Shown here: in pieces, positions 7,487-15,470 of the stretch
Layout of the letters: each line of letters opens with the position of its first letter
Position numbering within the stretch: the first letter of the stretch is position 1
From: Sulfurimonas sp.
Lineage (GTDB): Bacteria > Campylobacterota > Campylobacteria > Campylobacterales > Sulfurimonadaceae
Direction: 5' to 3'
DNA: 16,449 nucleotides
NCBI RefSeq assembly: GCF_023229025.1
Contig: NZ_JALOAA010000040.1
Location: 1-16,449 of the forward strand
Notes under the pieces: model-generated
Databases searched by the model: none
What the model saw: only the letters and a program-made list of their open reading frames with translations
What the model was told of the DNA's origin: nothing
Translations under genes and position numbers: made by a program

Positions 7487-8251
7487 TTACTTTTTACTTG
7501 TAAAGAGCGTACCTTTTTCATGAACATTATCGAGTAGATAACTTCTCACTGAAGTTAGGTCAAAGCCATTACATAAAAACATTTCTAGATTGTTTTCCAT
7601 TATATATTGAGCCGCCTTTAGCTTTGTTACTATGCCGCCTGATGCAAATTTAGAATTTGGTGTGAACTCTTGGTCTAACTCCTCTTGGGTTAACTCGTTT
7701 ACTTGCTTTCGTAATTTCGCTTTTGGATTATCTTTTGGGTTTGAATCATAATAACCATCAATATCACTTAGTATCACAAGCATATCTGCTCCTGCATAGT
7801 GGGTAACATGAGCTGAGAGTTGGTCATTATCCCCAAAAAGCTGCTCTGGTGTCGTCGAGATGTCATTTTCGTTGACAATAGCCAATATATCATTTTTAAA
7901 TATTCTCTCTATAATCTCTTGAAAAATTTCTGTATGGGGTCTTGAGTTAAAATCATCTTCTGTCATAAGAATCTGAGAGATTGTAATATCAAAAATATCA
8001 AAAAGATTCTTATATGAACTCATAAGAATAGGCTGTCCTAGTGAAGCCAACACTTTTTTACTTGTCGGGACATATTTATTGAGTTGTACTGCAGTATATC
8101 CGGCTGCTACAGCCCCAGATGTGACTAAAATAACTTCATGCTTTTTTCGCAAATCTACAATAAGAGAGACAAGGTTTAACATCCTCTCATTTGCAATATT
8201 ACCATCATCAATTAAAACACTACTACCAACTTTAATAACGATACGTTTCAT
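7487..8251 (-). CDS. proB: Glutamate 5-kinase (short form, no PUA domain)
   Basis: Cytosolic enzyme that phosphorylates the gamma-carboxylate of glutamate with ATP, the first and usually feedback-inhibited step of proline synthesis. The 254 residues form one amino-acid-kinase domain: phosphate-binding start IKVGSS (6-11), VTSGAVAAG near 43-51, the glutamate-binding stretch around NENDIS and FGDND near 124-141, and nucleotide-binding FASGGIVTKLKAA toward the C-terminus. The C-terminal PUA domain of the E. coli enzyme is absent, as is usual in Campylobacterota. AAAGGAA upstream supports the start. The gene is divergent from gatA. In several Campylobacterota proB is followed by fmt; here the downstream side is the foreign permease region, so the neighbourhood may have been interrupted. 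Base composition returns to the core value here. Confidence 0.93.
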   Translation of the reverse strand: MKRIVIKVGSSVLIDDGNIANERMLNLVSLIVDLRKKHEVILVTSGAVAAGYTAVQLNKYVPTSKKVLASLGQPILMSSYKNLFDIFDITISQILMTEDDFNSRPHTEIFQEIIERIFKNDILAIVNENDISTTPEQLFGDNDQLSAHVTHYAGADMLVILSDIDGYYDSNPKDNPKAKLRKQVNELTQEELDQEFTPNSKFASGGIVTKLKAAQYIMENNLEMFLCNGFDLTSVRSYLLDNVHEKGTLFTSKK

Positions 8252-8421
8252 ATAAAATTCCTTTAAACGGGTCTGCTTTTTTATTTATAATATGTATAAT
8301 GCCCATTGTAACATATGTAGCAGCTCCTATTCTTAACTAAGCTTAAGTTATATCACCTCTATTTTTAACTCAGACATTAAGCTTCTAAAACCCCGCTAAA
8401 GAAAAAACAGATGCATTTTGC

Positions 8422-8427
8422 TATAAT
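8422..8427 (+). promoter_or_regulatory. -10 box of the gatA promoter
   Basis: A perfect TATAAT preceded by TTTTGC, 32 bases upstream of the GTG start. This matches the extended -10 promoters common in Campylobacterota, where a clear -35 is often missing. Confidence 0.65.
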
Positions 8428-8459
8428 ACACCCAATAATTTACAAAGATAGGAAAAGTA

Positions 8460-9803
8460 GTGATTACATTAAAAGAAGCACTGAAACTAAGCAAAGACGA
8501 ACTGGCAAAATTTAAAGAAGAACTAAAAACAAATATAGAAGCAAATGCAGATATTAACGCATACATAGATGTCCACAATATCGGCGAAGGCGTGCCGATA
8601 GCTATTAAAGATAATATTCAAGTAGAGAATTGGTCTGTGACATCTGCCTCAAACATACTTCAAGGTTACATCGCTCCTTATAATGCTACTGTTATAGAGA
8701 AGATGCTCGGTGCCGGACTTAGCCCATTTGGACGAACAAATATGGACGAGTTTGCCATGGGAAGTACTACAGAGTCAAGCTTTTACGGCAAAACTCTAAA
8801 TCCACACAATAAAGATTGCGTTCCCGGTGGAAGCTCAGGCGGAAGTGCGGCGGCAGTTGCGGCAGGTCTAGCAATAGCCGCTCTTGGAAGTGACACGGGC
8901 GGAAGTATCCGTCAGCCCGCTTCTTTTTGCGGAATTGTCGGAATGAAACCAACTTATGGCAGAGTAAGTCGTTACGGTCTTGGAGCTTACGCTTCAAGTC
9001 TTGATCAGATAGGACCGATGACGCAAAATGTAGAAGATGCGGCAATACTCTACGACATCATCAGCGGACATGACGAAAAAGACTCTACAAGCGCAAACAA
9101 AAACGACAAAGTATGCGACAAACTAAACCCAAATCGCAAACTAAAAATCGCTGTGCTTCCAAAACACATCCAAAACGCAAGCCAAGATGTGAAAAAAGCG
9201 TATGAGTTAGCGATAACTGCACTTAAAGATGCAGGGCATGAGATTGTTGAGCGCGAACTAATGGATGCTAAGTTTGACATCTCTGCTTATTATATTACTG
9301 CAACGGCAGAAGCTACTACGAATTTGGCTCGTTATGACGGCATACGCTACGGAAACAGAGTAACTGGTAAAAACCTTGAGGATACTTTTATCCAAACAAG
9401 AAGCCAAGGTTTTGGTGATGAAGTAAAGCGTCGTATTTTACTTGGCAACTTTGTACTATCTAGCGGGTACTATGAAGCTTACTATGTAAAAGCACAAAAG
9501 ACAAGACATATTATCAAAGAGCAATATGCAGATATTTTTAAAGATGTTGATTTAATTTTATCTCCGGTTGCACCAACAACGGCAAATAAGTTTGGAGAAC
9601 TATCCAACCCGATGGAGATGTACCTGAGTGACCTCTACACCATCAGCGTAAATCTTGCGGGGCTTCCTGCCATATCGGTTCCGATATCAAAGAGCTCTGA
9701 GGGTATGCCGATAGGACTTCAGCTTATCGCTAATGCTTATGATGAGCAGACACTTTTTGACGGTGCGCTTAGCCTAGAAAAAGAGATAGGCTATATCGCC
9801 TAA
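8460..9803 (+). CDS. gatA: Asp-tRNA(Asn)/Glu-tRNA(Gln) amidotransferase subunit A
   Basis: Catalytic amidase subunit of GatCAB. It releases ammonia from glutamine, which GatB uses to convert mischarged Glu-tRNA(Gln) and Asp-tRNA(Asn). Campylobacterota lack one or both of the direct synthetases, so the gene is essential there. The amidase-signature triad is intact: Lys50 (AIKDN), cis-Ser125 (GGSSGGSAA) and nucleophile Ser149 (GSDTGGSIRQPA). Each is offset by 29 from the S. aureus residues Lys79, Ser154 and Ser178. The protein has 447 residues, slightly short of the usual 475-490 with a trimmed N-terminus. Translation starts at GTG 8460, six bases after AGGA (8450-8453). gatB and gatC are not adjacent, a common arrangement in this phylum. 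The HMA gene follows 14 bases after the stop and is likely in the same transcript. Confidence 0.96.
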   Translation: MITLKEALKLSKDELAKFKEELKTNIEANADINAYIDVHNIGEGVPIAIKDNIQVENWSVTSASNILQGYIAPYNATVIEKMLGAGLSPFGRTNMDEFAMGSTTESSFYGKTLNPHNKDCVPGGSSGGSAAAVAAGLAIAALGSDTGGSIRQPASFCGIVGMKPTYGRVSRYGLGAYASSLDQIGPMTQNVEDAAILYDIISGHDEKDSTSANKNDKVCDKLNPNRKLKIAVLPKHIQNASQDVKKAYELAITALKDAGHEIVERELMDAKFDISAYYITATAEATTNLARYDGIRYGNRVTGKNLEDTFIQTRSQGFGDEVKRRILLGNFVLSSGYYEAYYVKAQKTRHIIKEQYADIFKDVDLILSPVAPTTANKFGELSNPMEMYLSDLYTISVNLAGLPAISVPISKSSEGMPIGLQLIANAYDEQTLFDGALSLEKEIGYIA

Positions 9804-9817
9804 AGGAAGGTATTTTC

Positions 9818-10096
9818 ATGCAAAAAAGTTTCAAAGCGCTAAATATCAAATGTGATGGTTGCGCAAATACCATAAAAGATTCACTAAAAGATGAGTTTGG
9901 TGAAATAGATATTGATTTAACACAAGTTCCAAGAGTTGTTACACTTGAGATAAAAGATGATGAAGCAGAACTTAGTTTTCGTAAAAAAATGAGATCTCTT
10001 GGTTACCCAATGGAGGATGAAGATATAGGAGCCTTCACAAAAGGCGGACTAAAGGCCAAAAGCTTTATCTCCTGCGCCATAGGAAAAACAAAATAA
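9818..10096 (+). CDS. Heavy-metal-associated (HMA) domain protein
   Basis: A 92-residue cytosolic protein with one ferredoxin-like HMA fold. The metal-binding motif CDGC is at residues 12-15, early in the chain as in copper chaperones such as CopZ. The second half departs from a plain chaperone: it has a charged loop, a C-terminal extension past about residue 70, and an extra cysteine near residue 86. A strong ribosome binding site, AAGGAAGG (9804-9811), precedes the ATG. It sits 14 bases after gatA and is probably co-transcribed with it. No metal-exporting P-type ATPase is nearby, so a role in copper transfer is only inferred from the fold. Confidence 0.8.
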   Translation: MQKSFKALNIKCDGCANTIKDSLKDEFGEIDIDLTQVPRVVTLEIKDDEAELSFRKKMRSLGYPMEDEDIGAFTKGGLKAKSFISCAIGKTK

Positions 10097-10102
10097 ATTT
10101 AT

Positions 10103-10130
10103 AAAGGAGGTTTATATTTAAGCCTCCTTT
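10103..10130. terminator. Bidirectional hairpin terminator
   Basis: AAAGGAGG (10103-10110) and CCTCCTTT (10123-10130) make an eight-bp perfect stem that can extend inward with A-T pairs. A-rich and T-rich flanks on the two sides suit both strands. It lies between the convergent HMA and flavodoxin genes. Confidence 0.75.
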
Positions 10131-10158
10131 CTCTCAACTCTAATTCTACATACAAAAC

Positions 10159-10668
10159 TTATTTTATAAAGTATGGGGAAATCTGCTCTATCCACCTTGT
10201 TACGCGCTCATCGCTTAGTTCTTCTTGATTATCTTCATCAAGAGCCAAACCAACGAACTCTCCATCGATTATTGCAGTTGATTCATCAAACTCATAACCG
10301 TCTGTTGGCCATGAACCAACGACTTTGGCACCATTTTTGACTACTTGTTCATATATAGTTCCCATAGCATCTAAAAAGTTTTCGTTATACTCCTCTTGAT
10401 CTCCTAAACCAAAAAGAGCTACTGTTTTAGTGGAGAAATCTGTTTTTTCAAGATTTGGAAAATAGGTATCCCAATCATCTTGTAAATCGCCTCCACCCCA
10501 TGTAGAAGCTCCTATAATTATAAAATCATACTCATCCATTGCATCATTACTGCATTGGCTAACATCTATAATATCTACCTGAACTCCACTCATCTTCTCT
10601 TTAATTTTCTTTGCTATTGATTCTGTATTGCCGGTTGAACTGGCATAAAAAAGTCCTATCTTTGACAT
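10159..10668 (-). CDS. fldA: Flavodoxin, long-chain
   Basis: Small FMN-binding electron carrier. In Campylobacterota it accepts electrons from pyruvate and 2-oxoglutarate oxidoreductases and can replace ferredoxin under iron limitation. The 169-residue length and the extra loop near residues 120-140 mark the long-chain type. The phosphate loop is SSTGNT (10-15). The flavin ring would be held by Trp57 (STWGGG, 55-60) and Tyr94 (GLGDQEEY, 87-94). A good ribosome binding site, AAGGAGAG on the minus strand, lies just upstream of the ATG. A Fur-like palindrome in the promoter suggests iron control. The gene is convergent with the HMA gene. Confidence 0.95.
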   Translation of the reverse strand: MSKIGLFYASSTGNTESIAKKIKEKMSGVQVDIIDVSQCSNDAMDEYDFIIIGASTWGGGDLQDDWDTYFPNLEKTDFSTKTVALFGLGDQEEYNENFLDAMGTIYEQVVKNGAKVVGSWPTDGYEFDESTAIIDGEFVGLALDEDNQEELSDERVTRWIEQISPYFIK

Positions 10669-10694
10669 TTGTTCTCTCCTTTTTGCAGACAGTA

Positions 10695-10711
10695 TTGATA
10701 ATAGCTATCAA
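10695..10711 (-). promoter_or_regulatory. Fur-like operator in the flavodoxin promoter
   Basis: TTGATAATAGCTATCAA is a palindrome with six-base arms. Its core, TGATAATAGCTATCA, matches the 7-1-7 Fur inverted repeat (TGATAATnATTATCA) at 12 of 14 defined positions. A minus-strand TATAAT (10720-10715) lies directly upstream, so the operator would cover the transcription start, the usual place for a repressor. Confidence 0.5.
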
Positions 10712-10841
10712 AATATTATAAGAGGTTAATGCTTAATGCTCAATTAATAAAAATCACTAACTAGTTACAGAGTACTTTAGAGTTTAGCTGATAATAAAAG
10801 TTAATTAAAACCGCTTTACTTTTTTTTAACAACAAAAAAGT

Positions 10842-10847
10842 TATAAT
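10842..10847 (+). promoter_or_regulatory. -10 box of the guaB promoter
   Basis: Perfect TATAAT 53 bases upstream of the guaB ATG, with T- and A-rich tracts (10817-10840) in place of a -35 box, as is common in this phylum. AAGGA at 10891-10895 is the ribosome binding site. Confidence 0.6.
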
Positions 10848-10900
10848 TCGCGGAATTTTATTGAAACATAAATAACTTTATACCTTTTAAAAGGACTATC

Positions 10901-12346
10901 ATGAAAATTCGTAAACGCGCCCTAACGTTTGAAGATGTGCTACTTGTACCTCAATACTCTGAAATACTACCAAAAGAGGTCTCCCTAGAGACTAAACTTA
11001 CTCGCAATATTTCACTAAAAATTCCTATGGTCTCAGCTGCCATGGATACTGTTACCGAATATAGAGCAGCCATCGCTATGGCAAGACTAGGCGGAATCGG
11101 AATAATTCATAAAAATATGGATATCGAGACTCAGTGTAAACAGGTTAGAAAAGTTAAAAAAAGTGAAAGCGGCGTTATTATAGATCCAATTTATGTTCAT
11201 CCTGAAACTACTTTAGCAGAAGCAAATGCTCTTATGGACGAGTTTAAAATATCAGGATTTCCAGTTATTGACGCGCACAATAAGCTTCTTGGAATTATGA
11301 CAAATCGTGATATGAGATTTGAAAAAAATATGTCAGTAAAAGCAAAAGATGTTATGACAAAAATGCCCCTTATCACTGCAAACAAGAATATATCGTTAGA
11401 TGATGCTGCAGATATTATGCACAAAAACAAGATAGAAAAACTTCCAATTATTGATGAGGGAGGCTTTTTAAAAGGTCTAGTCACTATAAAAGATATTAAA
11501 AAACGCATAGAGTATCCAAACTCAAATAAAGATGCATTTGGCAGACTAATAGTCGGTGCGGCTATCGGTGTAGGGCAGTATGACCGCGCAAAAGCTTTGG
11601 TAAATTCAGGTGTTGATGTTTTGGTCTTAGACTCTGCACATGGACACTCAAAAGGTATTTTAGACACCGTTAAAAAGATAAAAGAGAGCATGGAAATTGA
11701 CCTAATCGCAGGTAATATTGCAACTGCCGAAGCTGTCGAAGCGCTTATTGAAGCTGGAGCAGATGGCGTAAAGGTTGGAATTGGTCCTGGCTCAATTTGT
11801 ACTACACGTATAATTGCAGGAGTTGGAGTTCCTCAAGTCTCAGCTATCGCAGAGTGCGCAGATGCAGCGCGTAAACATGGTGTTCCAATAATTGCAGACG
11901 GTGGTATAAAATACTCAGGCGACATTGCAAAAGCTCTTGCAGTAGGCGCGTCATGCGTTATGGCAGGATCACTCCTTGCTGGAACAGAAGAGTCACCCGG
12001 GGAGACTATAATGTTTCAAGGTCGTCAATATAAATCATACCGCGGTATGGGAAGTATCGGTGCAATGCAAACAGGTTCAACTGACAGATATTTTCAAGAG
12101 GGCACGGCTGCTGATAAACTTGTTCCAGAGGGGATTGAAGGGCGAGTCCCATTTAGAGGTCCAATCGCCGGGATTGTTCATCAGATGATGGGTGGACTTC
12201 GTTCATCAATGGGCTATTGCGGAAGCGATAGTATTGAGACTTTTTGGAATAAAGCAGAGTTTGTAGAGATAACAAGCGCCGGACTCAAAGAGAGTCATGT
12301 TCACGATGTTATAATTACGCAAGAGGCTCCAAATTATCATATATAG
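10901..12346 (+). CDS. guaB: IMP dehydrogenase
   Basis: Cytosolic NAD-dependent oxidation of IMP to XMP, the committed step of GMP synthesis. The 481-residue protein is full length. It has the N-terminal barrel (MVSAAMDTVTE near 34-44), a pair of CBS domains at about 90-205 that sense ATP/GTP in bacterial enzymes, and the catalytic loop GPGSICTTR with Cys300. It also has the phosphate site DGGIKYSGD and the mobile flap SYRGMGSIGAM. The start is supported by AAGGA five bases before the ATG. The RDD gene follows after 18 bases and is probably co-transcribed. Confidence 0.97.
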   Translation: MKIRKRALTFEDVLLVPQYSEILPKEVSLETKLTRNISLKIPMVSAAMDTVTEYRAAIAMARLGGIGIIHKNMDIETQCKQVRKVKKSESGVIIDPIYVHPETTLAEANALMDEFKISGFPVIDAHNKLLGIMTNRDMRFEKNMSVKAKDVMTKMPLITANKNISLDDAADIMHKNKIEKLPIIDEGGFLKGLVTIKDIKKRIEYPNSNKDAFGRLIVGAAIGVGQYDRAKALVNSGVDVLVLDSAHGHSKGILDTVKKIKESMEIDLIAGNIATAEAVEALIEAGADGVKVGIGPGSICTTRIIAGVGVPQVSAIAECADAARKHGVPIIADGGIKYSGDIAKALAVGASCVMAGSLLAGTEESPGETIMFQGRQYKSYRGMGSIGAMQTGSTDRYFQEGTAADKLVPEGIEGRVPFRGPIAGIVHQMMGGLRSSMGYCGSDSIETFWNKAEFVEITSAGLKESHVHDVIITQEAPNYHI

Positions 12347-12364
12347 CACTGAATCGGAGAGATA

Positions 12365-12859
12365 ATGAGTGAAGTAAGATATGCGGGTTTTTGGGTTCGT
12401 TTTTTTGCTTCATTTTTTGACACTCTTTTTCTTGCTCTTCCCTTAGCAGTACTCATCTATTTTCTTAGTGATGGCAACTGGTTTGATTTCTCACAGTTTC
12501 AGCAAAATATGGCTTATGCAATGAGCGGAAATGCCCAAATGGCACTTGAAAATCAACCGCAAAAATCACTTAAATGGGAGCTTCTTTTTGAGGTCTCTGT
12601 TTTACTTATAACACTGCTTTTTTGGAAAAGATTCCAAGGTGCTACTCCCGGAAAAAAGTTTCTACATATAAAAATCGTCGATGCAAAAACTTTTCAAAAT
12701 ATAGACAACAAGCAGGCGATAACACGCTCTTTTGGCTATATAGCTTCCACTCTTATTTTTTTAATAGGCTTCTTTATGGTTGCCTTTAGAGAGGACAAAA
12801 GAGCTCTTCATGACCTTCTAGCAGGAACGGTAGTTATCTATGACACCGCAGAGCGGTAG
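12365..12859 (+). CDS. RDD family membrane protein
   Basis: A 164-residue inner-membrane protein of the RDD family (named for conserved Arg and Asp residues), function not established in general. Three hydrophobic segments are visible: about 13-33 (with the Arg and Asp of VRFFASFFD), about 75-90, and about 120-140. The family-typical stretch GATPGKKFLHIKIVD follows the second segment, and LHDLLAGTVVI closes the C-terminus. GGAGAG lies just before the ATG. It trails guaB by 18 bases and ends eight bases before the convergent calcium-loop gene. Confidence 0.85.
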   Translation: MSEVRYAGFWVRFFASFFDTLFLALPLAVLIYFLSDGNWFDFSQFQQNMAYAMSGNAQMALENQPQKSLKWELLFEVSVLLITLLFWKRFQGATPGKKFLHIKIVDAKTFQNIDNKQAITRSFGYIASTLIFLIGFFMVAFREDKRALHDLLAGTVVIYDTAER

Positions 12860-12867
12860 ATAATAGT

Positions 12868-13908
12868 CTATACTTTTAAATCCACCTCTTGCAGGATTCC
12901 TGCCTGATAATTTTCTTTTAAAAATATTGAACTCTCACGAATTTTTGCAACTTTATTGTTTTGAGCATCCTCAAGATCAAAGCTACCAATCGCAGAGTTA
13001 AGATAGAGCGCGCCCACATTTTTTTCTTTTAGTGTATATAGCTCTTCTTTTCCGTTTTCATCTTTTGTCCAAATTAAGAGTTTTTCAAAAATAGAGTCAT
13101 TCTCATCAATCCACATATTGTTATCTTCATCATACGCAACAAGTTCGTCAAATCCATTTCCAAGCGTAGGTCCAAAAAGCTCACTTCCGTCATTTATCTT
13201 ACCGTCACCATTTTTGTCAAAAGCTAAAAAACCACTGCCATCTCCGACAAAGGAGAAGGTATTTTCCTTTCCGTCAAGGTTAAGATCAAATGTATGTTTT
13301 ATATCGCTCATGGTTATAACATCAGTGCCGAAATTAAGTACTAGCGGATCAATTAAAGCATCTCCGGCTTTAAAAGAGATACTCTCATGTGTTGCACTAC
13401 TTCTACTCATACTAAATGCTACTTTAAAATCTATATTTACACCCTCTTTTGTACTTATGCTTCCTCGTGCAGAAAATTTAAGCTCCTCACTTCGAACTTC
13501 GCTACGGCTGTAGCTATAATCGATTCCCCAACCCTCTCCTTGAGGTTCATTTATCTCCTCAGGTCTCTCTACTGCTTTGGTCTCTGTTGCCCCTTCAATA
13601 CTTGAGGGAGTTTTATGAGAGTATAAAGAGATGTTGAGTTTTCTACCCATTAATGCTTCAAGAGCACGGATAATAGACATCAGCTTAGAGTCAAGTTGCA
13701 CTTCAAAAACACTCTCTTGTAGCTCTGCTTTATTACTGTTTTTCTCAGCAGTTTTAAACTTATCGGATAGTTCAAATCGGTCAGTAGCAATTTGCTGTTT
13801 TGCGATATCCTCTTGACTACCCCATATACGCAACTGCTCACTCTCCTCAACTTTACTACTTTTTTGATACGAGGAAAATAATGATACATCTGAATGTTCT
13901 ATCTTCAT
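12868..13908 (-). CDS. Hypothetical protein with EF-hand-like calcium loops
   Basis: A 346-residue protein I do not recognise beyond its C-terminal half. That part (about 200-310) resembles domains seen in many gammaproteobacterial and Campylobacterota proteins of unknown role. It has two Asp/Asn-rich loops like EF-hand or dockerin calcium sites: D231, N233, D235, K237, D240, and D260, D262, N264, W266, D268, D271. SELFGPTLGNGFDEL links them. The N-terminal 125 residues are polar and probably disordered. There is no signal peptide or transmembrane segment, so the protein is either cytosolic or exported by a route without a cleavable N-terminal signal. Its start is preceded by an A/G-rich AAGGAAAAAGAG. 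It stands alone on the minus strand, divergent from the transporter gene. Confidence 0.7.
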   Translation of the reverse strand: MKIEHSDVSLFSSYQKSSKVEESEQLRIWGSQEDIAKQQIATDRFELSDKFKTAEKNSNKAELQESVFEVQLDSKLMSIIRALEALMGRKLNISLYSHKTPSSIEGATETKAVERPEEINEPQGEGWGIDYSYSRSEVRSEELKFSARGSISTKEGVNIDFKVAFSMSRSSATHESISFKAGDALIDPLVLNFGTDVITMSDIKHTFDLNLDGKENTFSFVGDGSGFLAFDKNGDGKINDGSELFGPTLGNGFDELVAYDEDNNMWIDENDSIFEKLLIWTKDENGKEELYTLKEKNVGALYLNSAIGSFDLEDAQNNKVAKIRESSIFLKENYQAGILQEVDLKV

Positions 13909-13960
13909 ACTCTTTTTCCTTCTGCTTATTTAAAGTTATATCGGCAATTATTGAATATTT

Positions 13961-14018
13961 TTGACACCTTGTTGACTTTTTGTGATAAATACAGTAAGAT
14001 TATAAGAATTATAATTCT
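13961..14018 (+). promoter_or_regulatory. Promoter and palindromic operator of the TDT transporter gene
   Basis: TTGACT (13972-13977) and TAAGAT (13995-14000) are 17 bases apart and form a plausible promoter; a perfect TTGACA at 13961-13966 is an alternative -35. Immediately downstream is a perfect 14-base palindrome, AGAATTATAATTCT (14005-14018), which would overlap the transcription start and could bind a dimeric repressor. Confidence 0.45.
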
Positions 14019-14038
14019 AAATAATAGCAGAGGCATAA

Positions 14039-15001
14039 ATGGAAACTATAGAAGAGAAAAATAGAGTTAAGTTTTTTCCTGTTATGATGTATGCCGTAGT
14101 TATGGGACTAAGCGGACTTACTATTACATACCAAAAAGCAGCTCTTTGGCTTGGTTTTCCTCATATAATAGGGGAAGTTTTCATGTATGTTACTACTCTT
14201 GTTTTTATCCTAGTCTCAATTATATACATATATAAATTTTTCAAATACAAAGCTGCCGTATTAAGTGAGTTTTCTCACCCCGTACGGATAAACTTTTTTG
14301 CGGCAATATCTATATCTATGCTAATGTTAGCAATAATTTTTAAAGAGAACTATCCACTTTTAAGTGCTGTTTTTTGGTATCCCGGAACTCTGCTACACTT
14401 TTATCTAACTATGCATACCGTCGCTTTTTGGATAAATGAAAATCAACAACTAGACCACTCAAATCCGGCATGGTTTATACCTATAGTTGGAAATGTACTA
14501 ATTCCCGTTGCCGGTGTTGGGTTTGTAAATCTTGAACTACTTGTTTACTTCTTTAGTGTCGGAATGTTTTTTTGGATAATCCTTTTTGCAGTAATACTAA
14601 ATAGAATAATTTTTCATAATCAGATGGCTGTTAAATTTATACCTACGCTCTTTATTTTAATCGCTCCTCCGGCAGTCGGTTTTATAGCATACTTTAGGAT
14701 GTTTGAGGTGATTGATATATTTGCTCTTATGCTATTTAATATTGCTGTATTTTTCACACTTTTAGTTACATTTATGTATAAGAGCTTCATAAAAATAAAA
14801 TTTTTTATATCTTGGTGGGCTTTTGTTTTTCCACTAGCGGCTATGGCAATTAGCGCAATGCTTATGTACAGCCAAAAAAATTCAATAACTATGCTTCTGT
14901 TTTCATATTTTATGGTGACAGTTGTAACAATTATACTCTTTATAGTAATATACCAGACACTCTTACACATAAAAAAAGAAGAGATTTGTATTAAGGAGTA
15001 A
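14039..15001 (+). CDS. TDT/SLAC1-family transporter (TehA-like)
   Basis: A polytopic inner-membrane protein of 320 residues with about ten predicted transmembrane helices, the architecture of the tellurite-resistance/dicarboxylate transporter family. That family includes TehA, plant SLAC1 anion channels, malate carriers and fungal sulfite exporters. Family-like stretches include SHPVRINFFAAIS, NPAWFIPIVGNVLIPVAG, FILIAPPAVGFIAY and SWWAFVFPLAAMAIS. The start lacks a strong Shine-Dalgarno sequence, though GCAGAGG lies upstream. The next gene begins three bases after the stop, so the two are translated from one message. The substrate is unknown; the nearby sulfhydrylase gene makes a sulfur oxyanion worth considering but does not prove it. 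Confidence 0.85.
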   Translation: METIEEKNRVKFFPVMMYAVVMGLSGLTITYQKAALWLGFPHIIGEVFMYVTTLVFILVSIIYIYKFFKYKAAVLSEFSHPVRINFFAAISISMLMLAIIFKENYPLLSAVFWYPGTLLHFYLTMHTVAFWINENQQLDHSNPAWFIPIVGNVLIPVAGVGFVNLELLVYFFSVGMFFWIILFAVILNRIIFHNQMAVKFIPTLFILIAPPAVGFIAYFRMFEVIDIFALMLFNIAVFFTLLVTFMYKSFIKIKFFISWWAFVFPLAAMAISAMLMYSQKNSITMLLFSYFMVTVVTIILFIVIYQTLLHIKKEEICIKE

Positions 15002-15004
15002 ACT

Positions 15005-15391
15005 ATGAACAAAACAGTTTTTATGCAGAAGTACCCGGTCTATTCACTAGAGTTTGCAAAAGAGGAGATGAAAGTCTCATCTACAGACGAGGTTGTTGAG
15101 TATTTAAAGCAGAAGATAAGTAACCACCCGGTTGCCGTCTTTATATCCGTTTTTGATCACTATGGGCATACTAAAAATCTCGGCGGAGAGATGATAGAGG
15201 GATTGATAGATGCCAAAAATGTTATTTTTTGCTTTGGACAAGCCATTCCCGATACAAGAATCTTAGCGGTTAGACCTAGAAGTATAGGTATATCTGAATT
15301 TGAAAACAAAATTATCATAGATTTTCTTGAAGCACCCAAAGAGGAGCTTCAAGCAGTTATGCAGAGCTGGATAAACGAGCTAAAAATATAA
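15005..15391 (+). CDS. Small conserved hypothetical protein
   Basis: A 128-residue soluble protein with no signal or membrane segment. It appears to be an alpha/beta fold with strands at AVFISVFDHYG, NVIFCFGQAI and RILAVRPRS. I recall similar proteins in Sulfurimonas and relatives under the label DUF6858, unverified here. A His-rich loop (DHYGHTKN near 52-59) and one cysteine (near residue 77) are the notable residues. It starts three bases after the transporter stop behind AGGAG, so it is tightly coupled to that gene. Function unknown. Confidence 0.75.
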   Translation: MNKTVFMQKYPVYSLEFAKEEMKVSSTDEVVEYLKQKISNHPVAVFISVFDHYGHTKNLGGEMIEGLIDAKNVIFCFGQAIPDTRILAVRPRSIGISEFENKIIIDFLEAPKEELQAVMQSWINELKI

Positions 15392-15429
15392 ATAATGCTT
15401 ATTTAAAACTAACATTAAACCATTTTGGA

Positions 15430-15435
15430 TAAAAT
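15430..15435 (+). promoter_or_regulatory. -10 box upstream of metY
   Basis: TAAAAT preceded by GGA, 36 bases before the metY start. The upstream ACATTAAACC resembles the sequence before mod. Confidence 0.4.
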
Positions 15436-15470
15436 AGCAATAATTATTTTTTACACGGGGGATATTTAAT

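Noticed and set aside
7798..7808. GTGGGTAACAT, complementary to the sequence after the attC-like site at 4798
   Set aside because: It lies inside proB, an intact core gene, with no accompanying stem-loop.
10103..10110. AAAGGAGG as a strong ribosome binding site for another gene
   Set aside because: No start codon with an open frame follows; the sequence is one arm of the terminator hairpin.
11197..11691. A 164-codon minus-strand open frame inside guaB
   Set aside because: It overlaps a full-length conserved gene and has no recognisable features.
13118..13513. A 131-codon plus-strand open frame opposite the calcium-loop gene
   Set aside because: Ser/Pro-rich shadow frame; the minus-strand frame has clear Asp/Asn calcium loops.
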